This document shows positions 1 through 9,775 of a stretch of 64,000 nt of DNA, one piece after another. Position numbers and translations under genes: made by a program. The DNA lies in the NCBI GenBank assembly GCA_023052935.1, contig CM041298.1, positions 58,646,217-58,710,216 of the forward strand. The letters run 5' to 3'. The number at the start of each line of letters is the position of its first letter. Position 1 is the first letter of the stretch. The notes below the pieces were generated by a model, which had not been told where the DNA came from, made no database searches, and worked only from the letters and a program-made list of their open reading frames with translations. Origin of the DNA: Piezodorus guildinii (lineage: Eukaryota; Arthropoda; Insecta; Hemiptera; Pentatomidae).

Positions 1-673
1 TTAGGGATACTTTAAGGATGAGTGGACTATGGTCAGAGGATAGTTCATCAAGGCGAGTTACGGAATAGTTCAGGGAGCCTAATCCGCTGTGGATGAAGAA
101 GTCGAGGATATCTGGATTACGCTTAGGATCTGTTGGCCAGTAGGTAGGGGAGTCAGGAGGTAGGAGGTTAAAATTTCGGGAATTCAGAGCAGTCAGCAAA
201 TTTCTTCCACGAGAATTCGTGGTTCTAGAACCCCACTGCTGGTGCTTGGCGTTTAGATCTCCACCCAGAATAAAATGATTTCCTAGGGAATCCAGGAAGG
301 ATGCAAATTCGGTGTTGGAAATGGAGTGTTTGGGAGGGCAATATGCTGATGTAATAGTTACCGGATAGGAAAAAGTCTTGATTACTATTGCTGTTGCTTG
401 CAGGAAATCATAGGTAGGAAGTGGAAGTAAATGATGAGAGAGGGATTGGTGGACAATGATAGCAGAACCGGCATGAGCTTTGCCGTCTGGGTGGTCTGTA
501 CGGTATGTTATGTACTGCGGTATTTTGAAAAGATGTTTAGTGGTTAGTCTAGTTTCAGTAATAAGTGCAACGTCAATTGTTTTGTCTTGCAACAACGCTG
601 TCAGTTCGTCAGTGTGATTTCTAACACCATTCGCATTCCAAAGGAGAATGGATAAGGAATTAGGTGAGGTCAT
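1..673 (-). CDS. Jockey family A ORF2, endonuclease domain (cut by window edge)
   Basis: N-terminal 224 codons of a non-LTR retrotransposon ORF2, open without a stop from the ATG at 673 to the window edge. The part seen is the APE-type endonuclease that nicks target DNA to prime reverse transcription. Visible motifs are LLWNANG (about residue 10), the metal-binding ETRL (40), GGDLNAKHQQWG (137) and SDHSPL (213). The ATG directly abuts the TAA of the upstream gag (TAAATG), which suggests coupled termination/reinitiation. The last ~140 bp nearly match the + strand at 20050-20190, so this is the same family as the RT-bearing copy there. The RT domain lies outside the window. No damage is visible in this part. 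Confidence 0.9.
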   Translation of the reverse strand, partial: MTSPNSLSILLWNANGVRNHTDELTALLQDKTIDVALITETRLTTKHLFKIPQYITYRTDHPDGKAHAGSAIIVHQSLSHHLLPLPTYDFLQATAIVIKTFSYPVTITSAYCPPKHSISNTEFASFLDSLGNHFILGGDLNAKHQQWGSRTTNSRGRNLLTALNSRNFNLLPPDSPTYWPTDPKRNPDILDFFIHSGLGSLNYSVTRLDELSSDHSPLILKVSL

Positions 674-1990
674 TTATGGTTTTTGTAAGGCAGGAATGAG
701 ATTTGATACTAGATTTGTAAGGAGTGATATAAGCGGCATAACAAGAGATTTGATTTCGGAGATAAACGATGTCATTAGACTGGTAAGATCTGTGACGTTT
801 GATGGTGGAGGGATATGAGAAATTTGATGTTGAGGAGTTTTTTGAAGATTAGGTAAACTTTGAGGGATAGATTGTTGTACAATAGATTGAGAATGTTGAG
901 GAAAAAGTTGTTCCGGCAGTGCCTCGACTTCATGACTCTGGTTTCCACCCCCAAGCAAGTGGGCAAATGACACATTAGAATTTACAAGTTTAGATGGTTC
1001 TCTTCTGCTTCTGATTGGTATAGCTGTTTCATTCGGATCCTGAGGTTTTTGGTATCTGGTTCTGAGTTTCTTGTAGATTTCGCATCCCTTGTAGTTAGCC
1101 GGGTGGTCCTTGAGGCACAGGGCACATACAGCGGGTGTTGATCTAGATCTTGTACATTCTTCTGATTTATGCTGTTCACCGCATTTCACACAGCGTGGTA
1201 TGTGATGGCAATAACTTTTGGTATGACCATATGCCTGACAGTTATGACACTGAACTATTTCTTTCTTTGTGTAAGGTTTTTCAACTTTTACACGGGTATA
1301 GTACAGTCTACTGAGGTCATAGATTTTTTCGGCTCCTGCTGATGGTTCCAAGTCCACGAAGAATAGAGGCAGTGGACTTTTATCTTTTAGAACATTAGTG
1401 ACTTGCCTCACTTGGAATCCTAATTCTGTCAGTTCTTCTTTGATAGCTTCAACGGGTGTTGAGGAATGTAGGTTTCTGATTACGACCCTTAATGCTCTCT
1501 CCTGGCGCAGCTGATAAGTATGAAAGTCAGCTTTGGTCTCAGTCAGATATTTTACAATCTTTCTGTAGGTTTCAGCAGTAGTCGGAGATATTTTAGTATC
1601 ATTGGTTCTACTTATACAATAATAACTATTAGGATCAGTTACTTTGTTTAAATGCGCACACATCAGTTTAAAATTTTTAATATTTTTAACAAATATTGGT
1701 GGAGGTAGTGGTTCCCTGGGTATAGGAGAAGATTCCATGGTTTCTTTTTCATTTTGGAGGATCTCAAATGGATTCGGTGTAAAAAACGGGGATTCATCGG
1801 TTATTCCTTGTGATGATGTGCTGGGCTGTGGTTCAGATCCTAATGAGGTAGCTGACGTGTTCGTTGGTGGAATCATTTTTTTATTTTGTTCTCGGCGAGG
1901 TCTCTGTTTTGTGGGAGACGAGTTAGAACCTGCAGATCTAGATCTTTTACTTGCAGACTTTGAGGACATGACTTGATGAAAATATCTCAT
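674..1990 (-). CDS. Jockey family A ORF1, gag-like nucleic-acid-binding protein
   Basis: Intact 438-codon ORF1 of a Jockey-type LINE. The protein would coat element RNA in the ribonucleoprotein. The N-terminal ~90 residues are Ser/Pro/Arg-rich and disordered. The middle (about 100-240) resembles the RRM-like segment of Jockey gags. Three zinc knuckles follow at about 247-310: CHNCQAYGHTKSYC (CX2CX4HX4C), CVKCGEQHKSEEC (CX2CX3HX4C) and CALCLKDHPANYKGC (CX2CX3HX6C), the standard Jockey spacing. The C-terminus is Gln/Pro-rich with a hydrophobic end. ORF2 starts immediately after the stop. MSSKSASKRSRS, eight codons inside, is an alternative start. Confidence 0.9.
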   Translation of the reverse strand: MRYFHQVMSSKSASKRSRSAGSNSSPTKQRPRREQNKKMIPPTNTSATSLGSEPQPSTSSQGITDESPFFTPNPFEILQNEKETMESSPIPREPLPPPIFVKNIKNFKLMCAHLNKVTDPNSYYCISRTNDTKISPTTAETYRKIVKYLTETKADFHTYQLRQERALRVVIRNLHSSTPVEAIKEELTELGFQVRQVTNVLKDKSPLPLFFVDLEPSAGAEKIYDLSRLYYTRVKVEKPYTKKEIVQCHNCQAYGHTKSYCHHIPRCVKCGEQHKSEECTRSRSTPAVCALCLKDHPANYKGCEIYKKLRTRYQKPQDPNETAIPIRSRREPSKLVNSNVSFAHLLGGGNQSHEVEALPEQLFPQHSQSIVQQSIPQSLPNLQKTPQHQISHIPPPSNVTDLTSLMTSFISEIKSLVMPLISLLTNLVSNLIPALQKP

Positions 1991-2224
1991 TGATTAAGAA
2001 AATAATAATAATAAATAAATAATGAGATAAGAATTAAAGATAAAAGAAAGATAAGTTAAAGAAAAGCAAGCCCGAGCTTGCCGAGCTAGCGGCAATCAGC
2101 TGATCAGTGACCCTCCTTTCACTTTTTCGTGATTGTACAAAGTAAATTATAACTTTGCTTACCGAAATTTCTCCAATATTCACTGCCGTAGTATTCCTGA
2201 GGTCTAGTGAAGTTCTCCAGACTG
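1991..2224 (-). promoter_or_regulatory. Probable 5' UTR/internal promoter region of Jockey family A
   Basis: Non-coding stretch upstream of the gag. It includes a GC-richer patch (about 2068-2125) unlike the AT-rich flank. Reading the minus strand, CAGTCTGG begins at 2224. The TSD-proven Jockey at 26160-30686 also starts with CAGTCC, so 2224 is a plausible 5' end. Jockey elements carry an internal Pol II promoter near the first base. The boundary is inferred; no TSD was found. Confidence 0.4.
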
Positions 2225-2317
2225 AATTCAAGCGAATTCCTACTGAAAAAAGCAAAAATCTGAGAGACGATGTAACGTATGACTGTTATCATCGAGCGCA
2301 TCAGCTGATACGTACTT

Positions 2318-3394
2318 TACGTACCACGTACTTTTTAATAAATATAATCTCATTTTTATAGGTTGCGGTTATAGAGTCGAGTAAGTCATTTAGTACGATA
2401 TTAGAGAGGTCAGGAGCGAGACATGGGTAACTGCTTGCACCTGACCTCTCTTTAATTAAAAAGTACGTGGACGACCTCTTCCTTATAATAAACCCAGACA
2501 AAATCCCCGATATCCTAAAATCATTTAATTCTTATGATCCACGCCTCCGTTTTACCGTAGAAAGAGAAAACAACTTGACAATTCCCTTTTTAGACTTACT
2601 TATCACTAGAAATACCGACGGTTCTATTTCAACTGACTGGTACACCAAATCCACCTATTCTGGTAGACTGCTAACTTCTTCTCCCAACACCCATATCATC
2701 AGAAATTAAATGTTGCCAAGAATCTCGTCCACCGTTGCCTATCCTTGTCTGATCCAAAGTACCATCCTAATAATATCGAACGTATTAAAAAAATACTAAC
2801 CTTAAACAGCTTCCCAAAAAAAGTAATTAAAAACCTTATAGATTCTTATAACACAAAAACCACCGTTACTTCCCCTACAATTCCCGACCATGATTCACCC
2901 ATGATATTTTTATATAGATCCCTACCTTACATTCCGCACCTTTCTGAAAAATAAAAAAAATCCTTAAATTTTCCTTACCTTCCTTAAAACTAGGACTAAA
3001 GACCCAGAACAAGCTTTCTCACCTTTTTACCAATACAAAAGACCCGATCACTCCTATATATCGTTCCAATATTGTTTATAAAATTTCATGTACAGATTGT
3101 GATGTATCCTATGTAGGAGAAACCAAAAATTACTTAAAAACCAGAATATCGCAACATAAACTCTCCGTATCCTCTCGAAACCCTCTAGCCTCAAAACTTT
3201 CTGAACACTCCATACATTTCAATCATTCCTTTAACTTTGACGACTGCTCCATTTTAGATTATGTTCCAAACCATAAGAAAAGACTAATCGCTGAATCCGT
3301 CCACATCCACCTCCAATCCAATCCTGTTAACCACAAAACCGATAAACAATGCATTTCCTCCACATATAGCCACATATTAAACTCTATTAAGTAG
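2318..3394 (+). pseudogene. Penelope-like element: RT fragment plus GIY-YIG endonuclease, frameshifted
   Basis: Decayed ORF of a Penelope-like retroelement (PLE). From 2452 the + frame reads LIKKYVDDLF, with the RT catalytic YVDD, then thumb-like sequence. It changes frame near 2665-2672 and runs on through SLSDPKYHPNN. It changes frame again in the A-run at about 2947-2960. The last segment is the GIY-YIG nuclease, with IVYKISCTDC, the paired Cys seen in PLEs, then YVGETKNYLKTRISQHK, ending at TAG 3392-3394. The RT N-terminal half is missing. Part of the RT just before YVDD (LAPDLSNIVLNDLLDSI) sits on the opposite strand at about 2337-2440, so the 5' end is rearranged. Non-functional. Confidence 0.85.
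2321..2470. repeat. Fold-back at the 5' end of the PLE
   Basis: Two nested inverted repeats. The outer arms are 2321-2336 (CCACGTACTTTTTAAT) and 2455-2470 (ATTAAAAAGTACGTGG). The inner arms are 2403-2414 (AGAGAGGTCAGG) and 2440-2451 (CCTGACCTCTCT). Both arms code for the same PLE RT motif in opposite directions, so this is a local inversion/duplication of element sequence rather than a regulatory hairpin. Confidence 0.75.
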
Positions 3395-4400
3395 CATATT
3401 TTCTCTGTCTATCCCACCATATATATTGTTTTGTTTTTCATTATTATTGTTTGTTGGTTTTTATTAATATTTTTAAATCTATTTTAGGTATCCATATAAT
3501 TCTATATATGTATTTATTTTGTTTTGTTTATGTATTTAAAATTTTCTAAATGTCTTCACTATTCAATTTATTCCAACTTGTATTTATGTTTATTTAATTT
3601 TTTTTATCAACCTGTAAGATTTGTCAATTAATGTATTTTACAATGTTCCATTATTATTTTTTCCACCCTGTTATCTTTGGATACCTAAAACAGAATTAGG
3701 GATGATTAAGTTGGGAGGTACAGTCAGTTTTTCTCCATATACATCTTCCATCACTGCTCTTACTATTATATAGGTGATATTTCAAGAATTAAATCATAAT
3801 TTTTTATCCTGTATCATTATTATAATCATAAGTTAAATTTCATTGATTCTTTGTATGGTAGTATTAAGAATTTTAGTCATTGTTGTCAGGCCCTGTCCAG
3901 AAATCAGTACGTATTTTCCATTCCACCTTTTCCTACGTATTTTCCATCCTACCTACCCCCCATCTACCAAAACAGTACCTAGTTTCCATTCTCCCACCAT
4001 GCGGTACGTATCTCCACTCTACTTCATATTTTTATATTTCATATTTCATGTAAATTATTGATACCTGTGTAAATTTTGTTTAGTGAACATTTTTATTTTT
4101 TCTGTATAACACTTTCATTATTGTAATATGGTCATTGTAATTTTTTTTTTTACATATACAGTTCTTCTGTTATTTTTTCAATACCGACGTTCTCTAGCTA
4201 AATAGGTTATATAATATTGTATGTAATGTCATTGAAATTATATTCTTTTGTATCTTTTTAGCCCTGATGATGACCCACAAAGGGGGTCGAAACGTTGGCA
4301 AACAATAAAATAGTTGAAACTATTTAGTTGTTTCATTTAATGACCGCCACCCGGACTAATTCCTTCCAGTAATTCTCAACGGTCAACTAATTACATCCAC
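3395..4400 (+). mobile_element. 3' non-coding region and terminus of the PLE
   Basis: AT-rich sequence following the GIY-YIG stop. No ORF is supported; short open frames here have no recognisable content. It contains the hammerhead-like motif at 4261-4299. The terminal segment 4308-4396 is repeated, diverged, at 19560-19651, which identifies it as the element terminus. The exact 3' end is not fixed. Confidence 0.65.
4255..4299 (+). ncRNA. Hammerhead-like (type I) ribozyme motif in the PLE terminus
   Basis: Core box CTGATGA (4264-4270) is followed by stem II GACCC/GGGTC (4272-4276 with 4284-4288), then GAAA (4289-4292). A two-pair stem III (AC/GU) follows with no loop, then U at the cleavage position. 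Stem I can form between GCC before the core and GGC after it, extended by UUU/AAA around a bulged A. PLEs are known to carry minimal type I hammerheads with very short stem III. The oddity is an extra T at 4271 between the core and stem II, which may weaken cleavage. Confidence 0.55.
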
Positions 4401-5034
4401 AATAAATTTGTACTGTTAAAAATATACAAAATGTCTGGCCAACAGACAAAATGAACATAATTAACTGCTATTTACAATTATGGATAAATATATACATAAT
4501 ACAAAATAAGATAAACAAATAAAATAAAATAATTAAAATAAAAACAATCCTCAAAAAATAATTGTGTTGAACAAAATGAAAAATAAATGAGTTTAAATAT
4601 AAAACAAAACGAAGAAAATAAATAAATGAATATTTACATTATGCCGATACTTAGTATTTTAAGAATAACATAAGCTTTACAATAATAAAGGCTTCTTTAT
4701 CAGGCTAAGAATTAATGAAAAATAAACTAATTAAAACATTAATGAAAATAATATACTACAAAATTAAGAAATAAATTATTCTAATGAAAATATAAAAAAT
4801 ACTATAACGATCGAAACAAGAGAAGTTTTCAAGATAAAAAAAGTTGAAAAATCATAAATAAATACTGGTAGGTATAAAAAAAAAAAAATAATATTGAATA
4901 CAATTTTATTAAAAATAATTACTTTCTCAGGCAGCGTCATTTTGGGATGCTAAAAGCTTCTGAAAGAGAAGGGATTTAAATGTAGAGAGGGAGTGAGCAT
5001 GACGGATGTTTGATGGGTATATATATAGTATAGA

Positions 5035-5036
<2 letters not shown>
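4401..5036. other. No gene seen; A-rich intergenic sequence
   Basis: AT-rich with many A-runs. I see no ORF with protein-like content and no identifiable repeat boundary. Confidence 0.6.

Positions 5037-5095
<59 letters not shown>
5037..5095. repeat. (TA)n microsatellite at the left end of a TIR09 copy
   Basis: Uninterrupted TA dinucleotide run. It leads into the GAAATATATAGTAAG motif that opens the TIR09 repeat, so it occupies the same internal position as the TA runs at 44649 and 63945. Confidence 0.9.
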
Positions 5096-5103
<8 letters not shown>

Positions 5104-5840
5104 ATAGTAAGAGAAAGCATTGCAGTCGTGAAAATTTTGTATTTATAGTTTTCACCAAATACACGTTTTAGGGTCCCCTGAGTGTGTGTGTTTTAAGTCT
5201 GGCTCGGAAACGAGATGTCAAACGAAACGAAACTTCCATATATGAACCACCTATGTGCTATACCTGGGATGAAACAGCAACAATTTTTATTAAACTGACT
5301 GACCAGAAAGACGTTTATATTATGTATTTAGCACTTTTTTTACGATTTTGCCAAAGGATTTTAATATCATTTAGGTTTTATTCTGATCGAAATAGTCTGA
5401 CAGGGCTTAGGTGCCGATACTTTAAATTTTCTTCTTCTTAAGAATCACTAATTCTTCCGATTCAAAAGAAAAAAAAAAAAAAAACTATTTCATCTTGTTA
5501 GCATTGATAAAAAACGGCTAAATATACCATTTGAACTAATTTTGTAGGAGGAGAAAAGATCAAAAATATTTGTTTATATCAACGTTTTTTCCCAAACATA
5601 AGTATAGTAATATAGATGCATATTTACCGTTGAAAAGCTAGATACTTTAGAAAAAATTGTAATCTTATATAACTTGTCAAAGAAATGGAGAAATAAAAAG
5701 TTAATCTGAAACACGTTTTTATCGAAGCGCAATGTAATTCCTTTACCTTTTTTTCAATTTTCAACTTCATTTTGATGTTCCTTATTTGATTTTAACTAGT
5801 AAGGCAAGCTAAATTCGTGTATTTCGTGCACCAGAATTTT
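5090..5840 (+). repeat. TIR09 repeat, copy 1 (left terminus lost)
   Basis: Interspersed ~0.9-kb family seen repeatedly in this window. Landmarks here in order: GAAATATATAGTAAG, ATTGCAGTCGTGAAAATTTT, TTTTAGGGTCCCCTGAGT, a TG run, TCTGACAGGGCTTAGGTGCCG, AAAAACGGCTAAATATA, and a right end resembling TCGTGCACCAGA. A short open frame at 5184-5441 runs through it but shows no recognisable protein. The right inverted repeat is degraded. Confidence 0.75.
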
Positions 5841-5967
5841 AATATGTCTTGAATCAATCTCCTATATCCTTCGGCAATATGTTGTATTAACGTATTTTAA
5901 TGAGATGAAAGGAAATATTAAATCCAATACAGAAAACTTTTAAATTTTTCTTAGGTATTATTTAACA

Positions 5968-6440
5968 TTTTTTTTATTATTTATTTATTGATATTTACAA
6001 CTGTATTGTTTAATATATCTAGTAAATTAGCTGTTAGATAAAACACATGAAGAAAAACTGCTTATTGCCAGCACTCCAACAGGTAATCTAAACTATAAAG
6101 TCTCGAGGCCATCTTCTTTTCAAACGCCTCGGAGGATTGTCAAGAATAGAAGAGGAAGCAAGGATTGAAACTAGTGCGTTAGAGTGGGCGTGGAGTTTAT
6201 TATGGAATGAATGATACCTAGCTCGGGCTAAATCAGCAACATATGGAACATTAAGGTCTTTCTGGGTGAGCTTATTTGTGACGAAGTAAGGAGCGTTAAA
6301 GATTTAATGGTTTAGTAGAGCCCCAAAGCTCAACTCCGTAAGTCCAGATAGGTCTTATGATTGTCATGTAGATGAGTCTTCTGTACTTAAGTGGAAGGTC
6401 AGAGCGGCCAGTAAGTGTTAAAGTAACAGAAAGCGGATCG
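5968..6440 (-). pseudogene. 5'-truncated Jockey (family A-like) ORF2 C-terminus and 3' UTR
   Basis: The minus strand encodes the typical Jockey ORF2 end, LDNPPRRLKRRWPRD, followed by FIV and a stop at about 6090, with degraded thumb-region sequence upstream. The short 3' UTR ends in a run that reads poly-A on the minus strand near 5970. It matches the 3' UTR of the TSD-bounded fragment at 39125-39330. Truncated on the 5' side, as expected from incomplete target-primed reverse transcription. Confidence 0.75.
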
Positions 6441-6613
6441 ATTTAACATTTAAACTGCAAGAATAGGGAAAATAATACGGAAATAATAAATTATAACAAA
6501 AGGAAATGGAAAGGATTTTTCTGTTTAAGATGTATTTAGTAATTTTCTTTTTTGTGACTTTTTATTCCTGAATTTAACTTAAGACTTGAGTTTACAAGTA
6601 TTCAAAGAGACTG

Positions 6614-7520
6614 AGTAGATAGATAGATAGATGACTGTTTTTTTATTTCTTTAAGCATATTACAACAACAAAACAAATATTATAAATATAAAAAACATTT
6701 GTAGAACTATGGTCTTTTAGACCGTCAGTCCGGAGCCGATCTGTAAAGTTTTACAAATTATATAATATTCAAAAACAGTTCACTCACTGATACTATTCAA
6801 CTTCTAACTGTATTAACTTATAAATAAAACAACAGTAAAAAAAAAAAAAAAAAAAAAAAAATTACAATAATCAATTAATATCACATATTAGAAAGTTTTT
6901 TTTTTTAATTTTAATTAAATTCTTTAATAAGCCTATATCTATAAGGCCATGCTATTTTACAAAAATTGTATACAGACAACCAGTTATCACCATTGAGACA
7001 TTTTATTACATCATCAACTTTTAGAGAATTCTTTCCAAAACAATTTTTTCTAATTTCAAACAGAATCGGACATACAGCTAGGAAATGAAATGTATTTTCT
7101 GTTTCTTTTTTATTGTACAAGGAACACATCACACTACTATTTGAATAAAATCTGTTATAGTTGAGATAAAGAAGTTCACATCTAACTTTGAATATTCATT
7201 TAACCCCATTAAAGTTTATTTCATTATTATCAAGATAATGTTTTTCATAATCATAATTTAAGTTTTTATACAGATACATTTTTTCCGAAACTGAAGCCTT
7301 TTGTACATATTTTAATTTGTAAATTTCTGTTAACGATATTCTAAATTCCTGTAGGATTAAATCCCATTTATTTTGATTGTCAAGTTTAATGTCTATGTCA
7401 ATATTATGTTTTTTAGCTATTTTTCTTAAATCCCTTATCCAGTATACCTTTTGTTTAACAACATCATTATTTAATAAATATGGTAGTCTATTTTTTGTCA
7501 GGTTTTTAACTTTTATAAAA
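6614..7520 (-). pseudogene. LINE ORF2 C-terminal fragment with zinc motif and (ATCT)n tail
   Basis: Minus-strand remnant of a LINE ORF2 end. A degraded region reads KVYWIRDLRKIAKKHNIDI (about 7400-7460). An in-frame TGA near 7201 interrupts it, then CSLYNKKETENTFHFLAVC (7075-7130) gives the Cys/His motif typical of LINE C-termini, and the frame stops at 6911. The 3' UTR contains small hairpins (such as GGTCTAAAAGACC on the minus strand) and ends in CTATCTATCTATC at about 6620. A short tandem 3' tail of this kind is usual for I- and CR1/L2-type LINEs. The clade is not certain. Confidence 0.6.
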
Positions 7521-8128
7521 AGATTATGCTATATTCTCTAAAAGAGACTGAGTAAAACATTACGAATTAAAGGCAACTTATTTTACTAAATTAAATTTTA
7601 TGCGTTTGATTTTTGAATATTGAAGTATTATCGTTTTTATAAAATTTTAGAACTTACTTATATTGTAATATGTCCAGGTTCTTAATAGAATTTTATAATA
7701 TTCATGAAAAAAAGTAATTCATTTGGAGAAAAATGACTACGGAAATGAAATAAGCCATTTATCAGAGATGAAATACTTTCATACTACTCAAGAACGTTAG
7801 AGAAATGCTCGGGAAGTTGACGCTTGTGAATATTAAAACTTCGGTGTCATCGGATAGCTTCGACTAACATTTACGGTTCCAAGCAAATATATTCAGGTTC
7901 AGGCGTATGTTAATATTTAAATATGTAAATCTCAAGTATGCTTATTAAAATATAAACAAAAATATATAAAAATACGATACAGAAATTTTTTGAAAATTAT
8001 GTATTAGATAAACTTTACTAACAATCCACCGATGTATTTCTGTAAATATAAAAGCTTATATCCTTAGATTTTTTATTTTATTTATTTTTTATTTTTTTGG
8101 TCTAATATTTATATCAAGGATAGCTTGG

Positions 8129-8159
<31 letters not shown>

Positions 8160-8282
8160 ATATATTAATTAATATTAACACATCGGTTACATTATTTAAC
8201 ATTAAAGAACATTACTTGCTCAAACTCATTAAAAGTATTTTTATGCTTACTATAAATTCGGAATTTTCATTAAATAAGTCTT
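7521..8282. other. No gene seen
   Basis: AT-rich sequence with a short TA run at about 8138-8160. No ORF or repeat could be assigned. Confidence 0.5.
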
Positions 8283-8795
8283 GTGTTGCGCGAACCAGAT
8301 TTTTTACTTTCACATACCTCTACATATGAAATATATAGTAAGGAAAAGTATTGCGCTCGTGAAAATTTTCAAATTCCAGTTTTCGACGTTTTAGGATCTT
8401 CTGAGTCCAAATGACCAAGTTCTGCTAAAAAAACTGTGTGCCTGTGTGTGGTAAGTCTAACGCAAAAATGAAAAGTCGCATGAAATTGAAATTTTATATT
8501 GAAGACAAATATACGACCGAGATGTTACAGAAACTTTTTCATTAAAATTAGTTAACCAGAGGAGCCACTTTATACCAGACATTTTACACCTTTTTACGAT
8601 TTTCTCAAAAACAGCTCCTTAATAAATAAATAAATCTTGATCAATAAATTTGATTTAATTTAACTATATCGATGTAAAATTTAGTGGGCTTTAATATAAT
8701 GTAAGTTTCATTTTGATTGAAATAATCTCACAGGGCTTAAATGCCGATATTTTAAATTGTCTTCCTTAAAAGTACCTTTAATTTTGTAAATTTTT
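8283..8795 (+). repeat. TIR09 repeat, copy 2 (3'-truncated), abutting the right end of another copy
   Basis: 8283-8303 reads GTGTTGCGCGAACCAGA, the right-end motif of the family. It is followed at once by the left terminus ACTTTCACATACCT and the usual landmarks (AGTATTGCGCTCGTGAAAAT; TGAGTCCAAATGACCAAG; CACAGGGCTTAAATGCCG). The copy stops near 8795. A right end joined directly to a left end points to head-to-tail copies or a shared target. Confidence 0.8.
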
Positions 8796-8819
8796 TATTT
8801 TTTTTATTTATAACATGCA

Positions 8820-9115
8820 TCTACCCAAAGAGGGTCATTAGCATATGACATACATTATATGGTGAATATAACATTTGTTTGTTTTTTTCTTTAACATTGT
8901 TGATAAACTATATATGATTATACTCTCCACAATTTTTTAAAAACACAAATAAACACTGCCCTCACTGTCACTAAGAGCGACGTCCAGCCTTTTACTTATC
9001 TTGCAGCTCCTTCTTGCTTTGCTAAATGCCTCGCAGTCCATTATGACGTGCTCAACTGTCAGCGGTGTCTTGAAGTCCTGCAGGTCGGTGTTCTACTATA
9101 TATTTCTTTCTTAAC
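8820..9115 (-). pseudogene. I/R1-like LINE C-terminal remnant
   Basis: The minus strand reads CRTSRHRPLTVEHVIMDC, then EAFSKARRSC. This is the usual Cys...His...Cys end of I- and R1-like LINE ORF2 proteins (TVEH, D/ECP-like). The fragment continues to YLCFLKNCGEYN and a stop near 8915. Both ends are truncated. Confidence 0.5.
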
Positions 9116-9370
9116 ATTTTCGCATCTATTAATGACGAGAACTTCTCCCAATTTGCTTTTTTTAAACAGCCATCTAGAAATACCTGTGGAATTTTATTGT
9201 AATTGGGAAGTGATCACTTCCTTACAATGAACTTCGGAAAAAAGCAGTTTAAAATCTTCTTGTAGAAATCATTACAGTTCCACTGCGTAATAACAGAGTT
9301 CTTACAATTAATTTTCATAAAATAAAAACTTATAAAATTAGTTTATGATGTTCAAGAGTTTCTTTATCGA

Positions 9371-9775
9371 TTAGTCAGTGCTTTCATCGGTGTTTGTCAC
9401 ACTTTCTATCGTGTCCCACTGTTTTTTTAAGAATTTAGTTATTTTTAATTTTTTACGGCGATCGTGTATTAGAGATTTGGTATCCATCAGCATGGCCCTG
9501 AGGCCTTCTGTATCACTAGTAAATTCACGAACTAATTCCCTAACGTATTTAGTGGTAGACGACAGTTGAATAATTTTGGACATCTCATCAAAAGATATAG
9601 GATATTTCTTGCTATTTTCTACTATGATTTTACGGGCGCCTTCAAGGAGTAGTGGTGGAATGACACCGTTTGACGCCGGTGACCATAGAAGGTAATAATT
9701 ATATAATAATAGGCTTACCGAACCCGAAGGTTCGATGCCGATACCACTAAACTTCGCCTGCACAGACTCGTCCAA
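9371..9775 (-). CDS. Unidentified 134-codon ORF downstream of the RTE-like ORF2
   Basis: An open frame overlapping the last 61 bases of the RTE-like ORF2 in a different frame. Its first ~45 residues therefore probably have no meaning of their own. From GVIPPLLLEGARK onward (about residue 38) the protein looks natural: mixed, helix-forming and charged (SFDEMSKIIQL, YVRELVREFTSD, RRKKLKITKFLKK), ending TNTDESTD. I do not recognise it. It could be a host exon, a second element into whose edge the LINE inserted, or chance. It has no signal peptide or membrane segment. Confidence 0.3.
   Translation of the reverse strand: MDESVQAKFSGIGIEPSGSVSLLLYNYYLLWSPASNGVIPPLLLEGARKIIVENSKKYPISFDEMSKIIQLSSTTKYVRELVREFTSDTEGLRAMLMDTKSLIHDRRKKLKITKFLKKQWDTIESVTNTDESTD

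Noticed and set aside
2403..2451. Hairpin as a regulatory RNA element
   Set aside because: Both arms encode the same PLE protein motif in opposite directions, so it is explained by an inverted duplication.
5184..5441. TIR09 internal ORF as a conserved small protein
   Set aside because: The longest frames of two copies (here and 61907-62161) align only weakly, and other copies have stops in the region.
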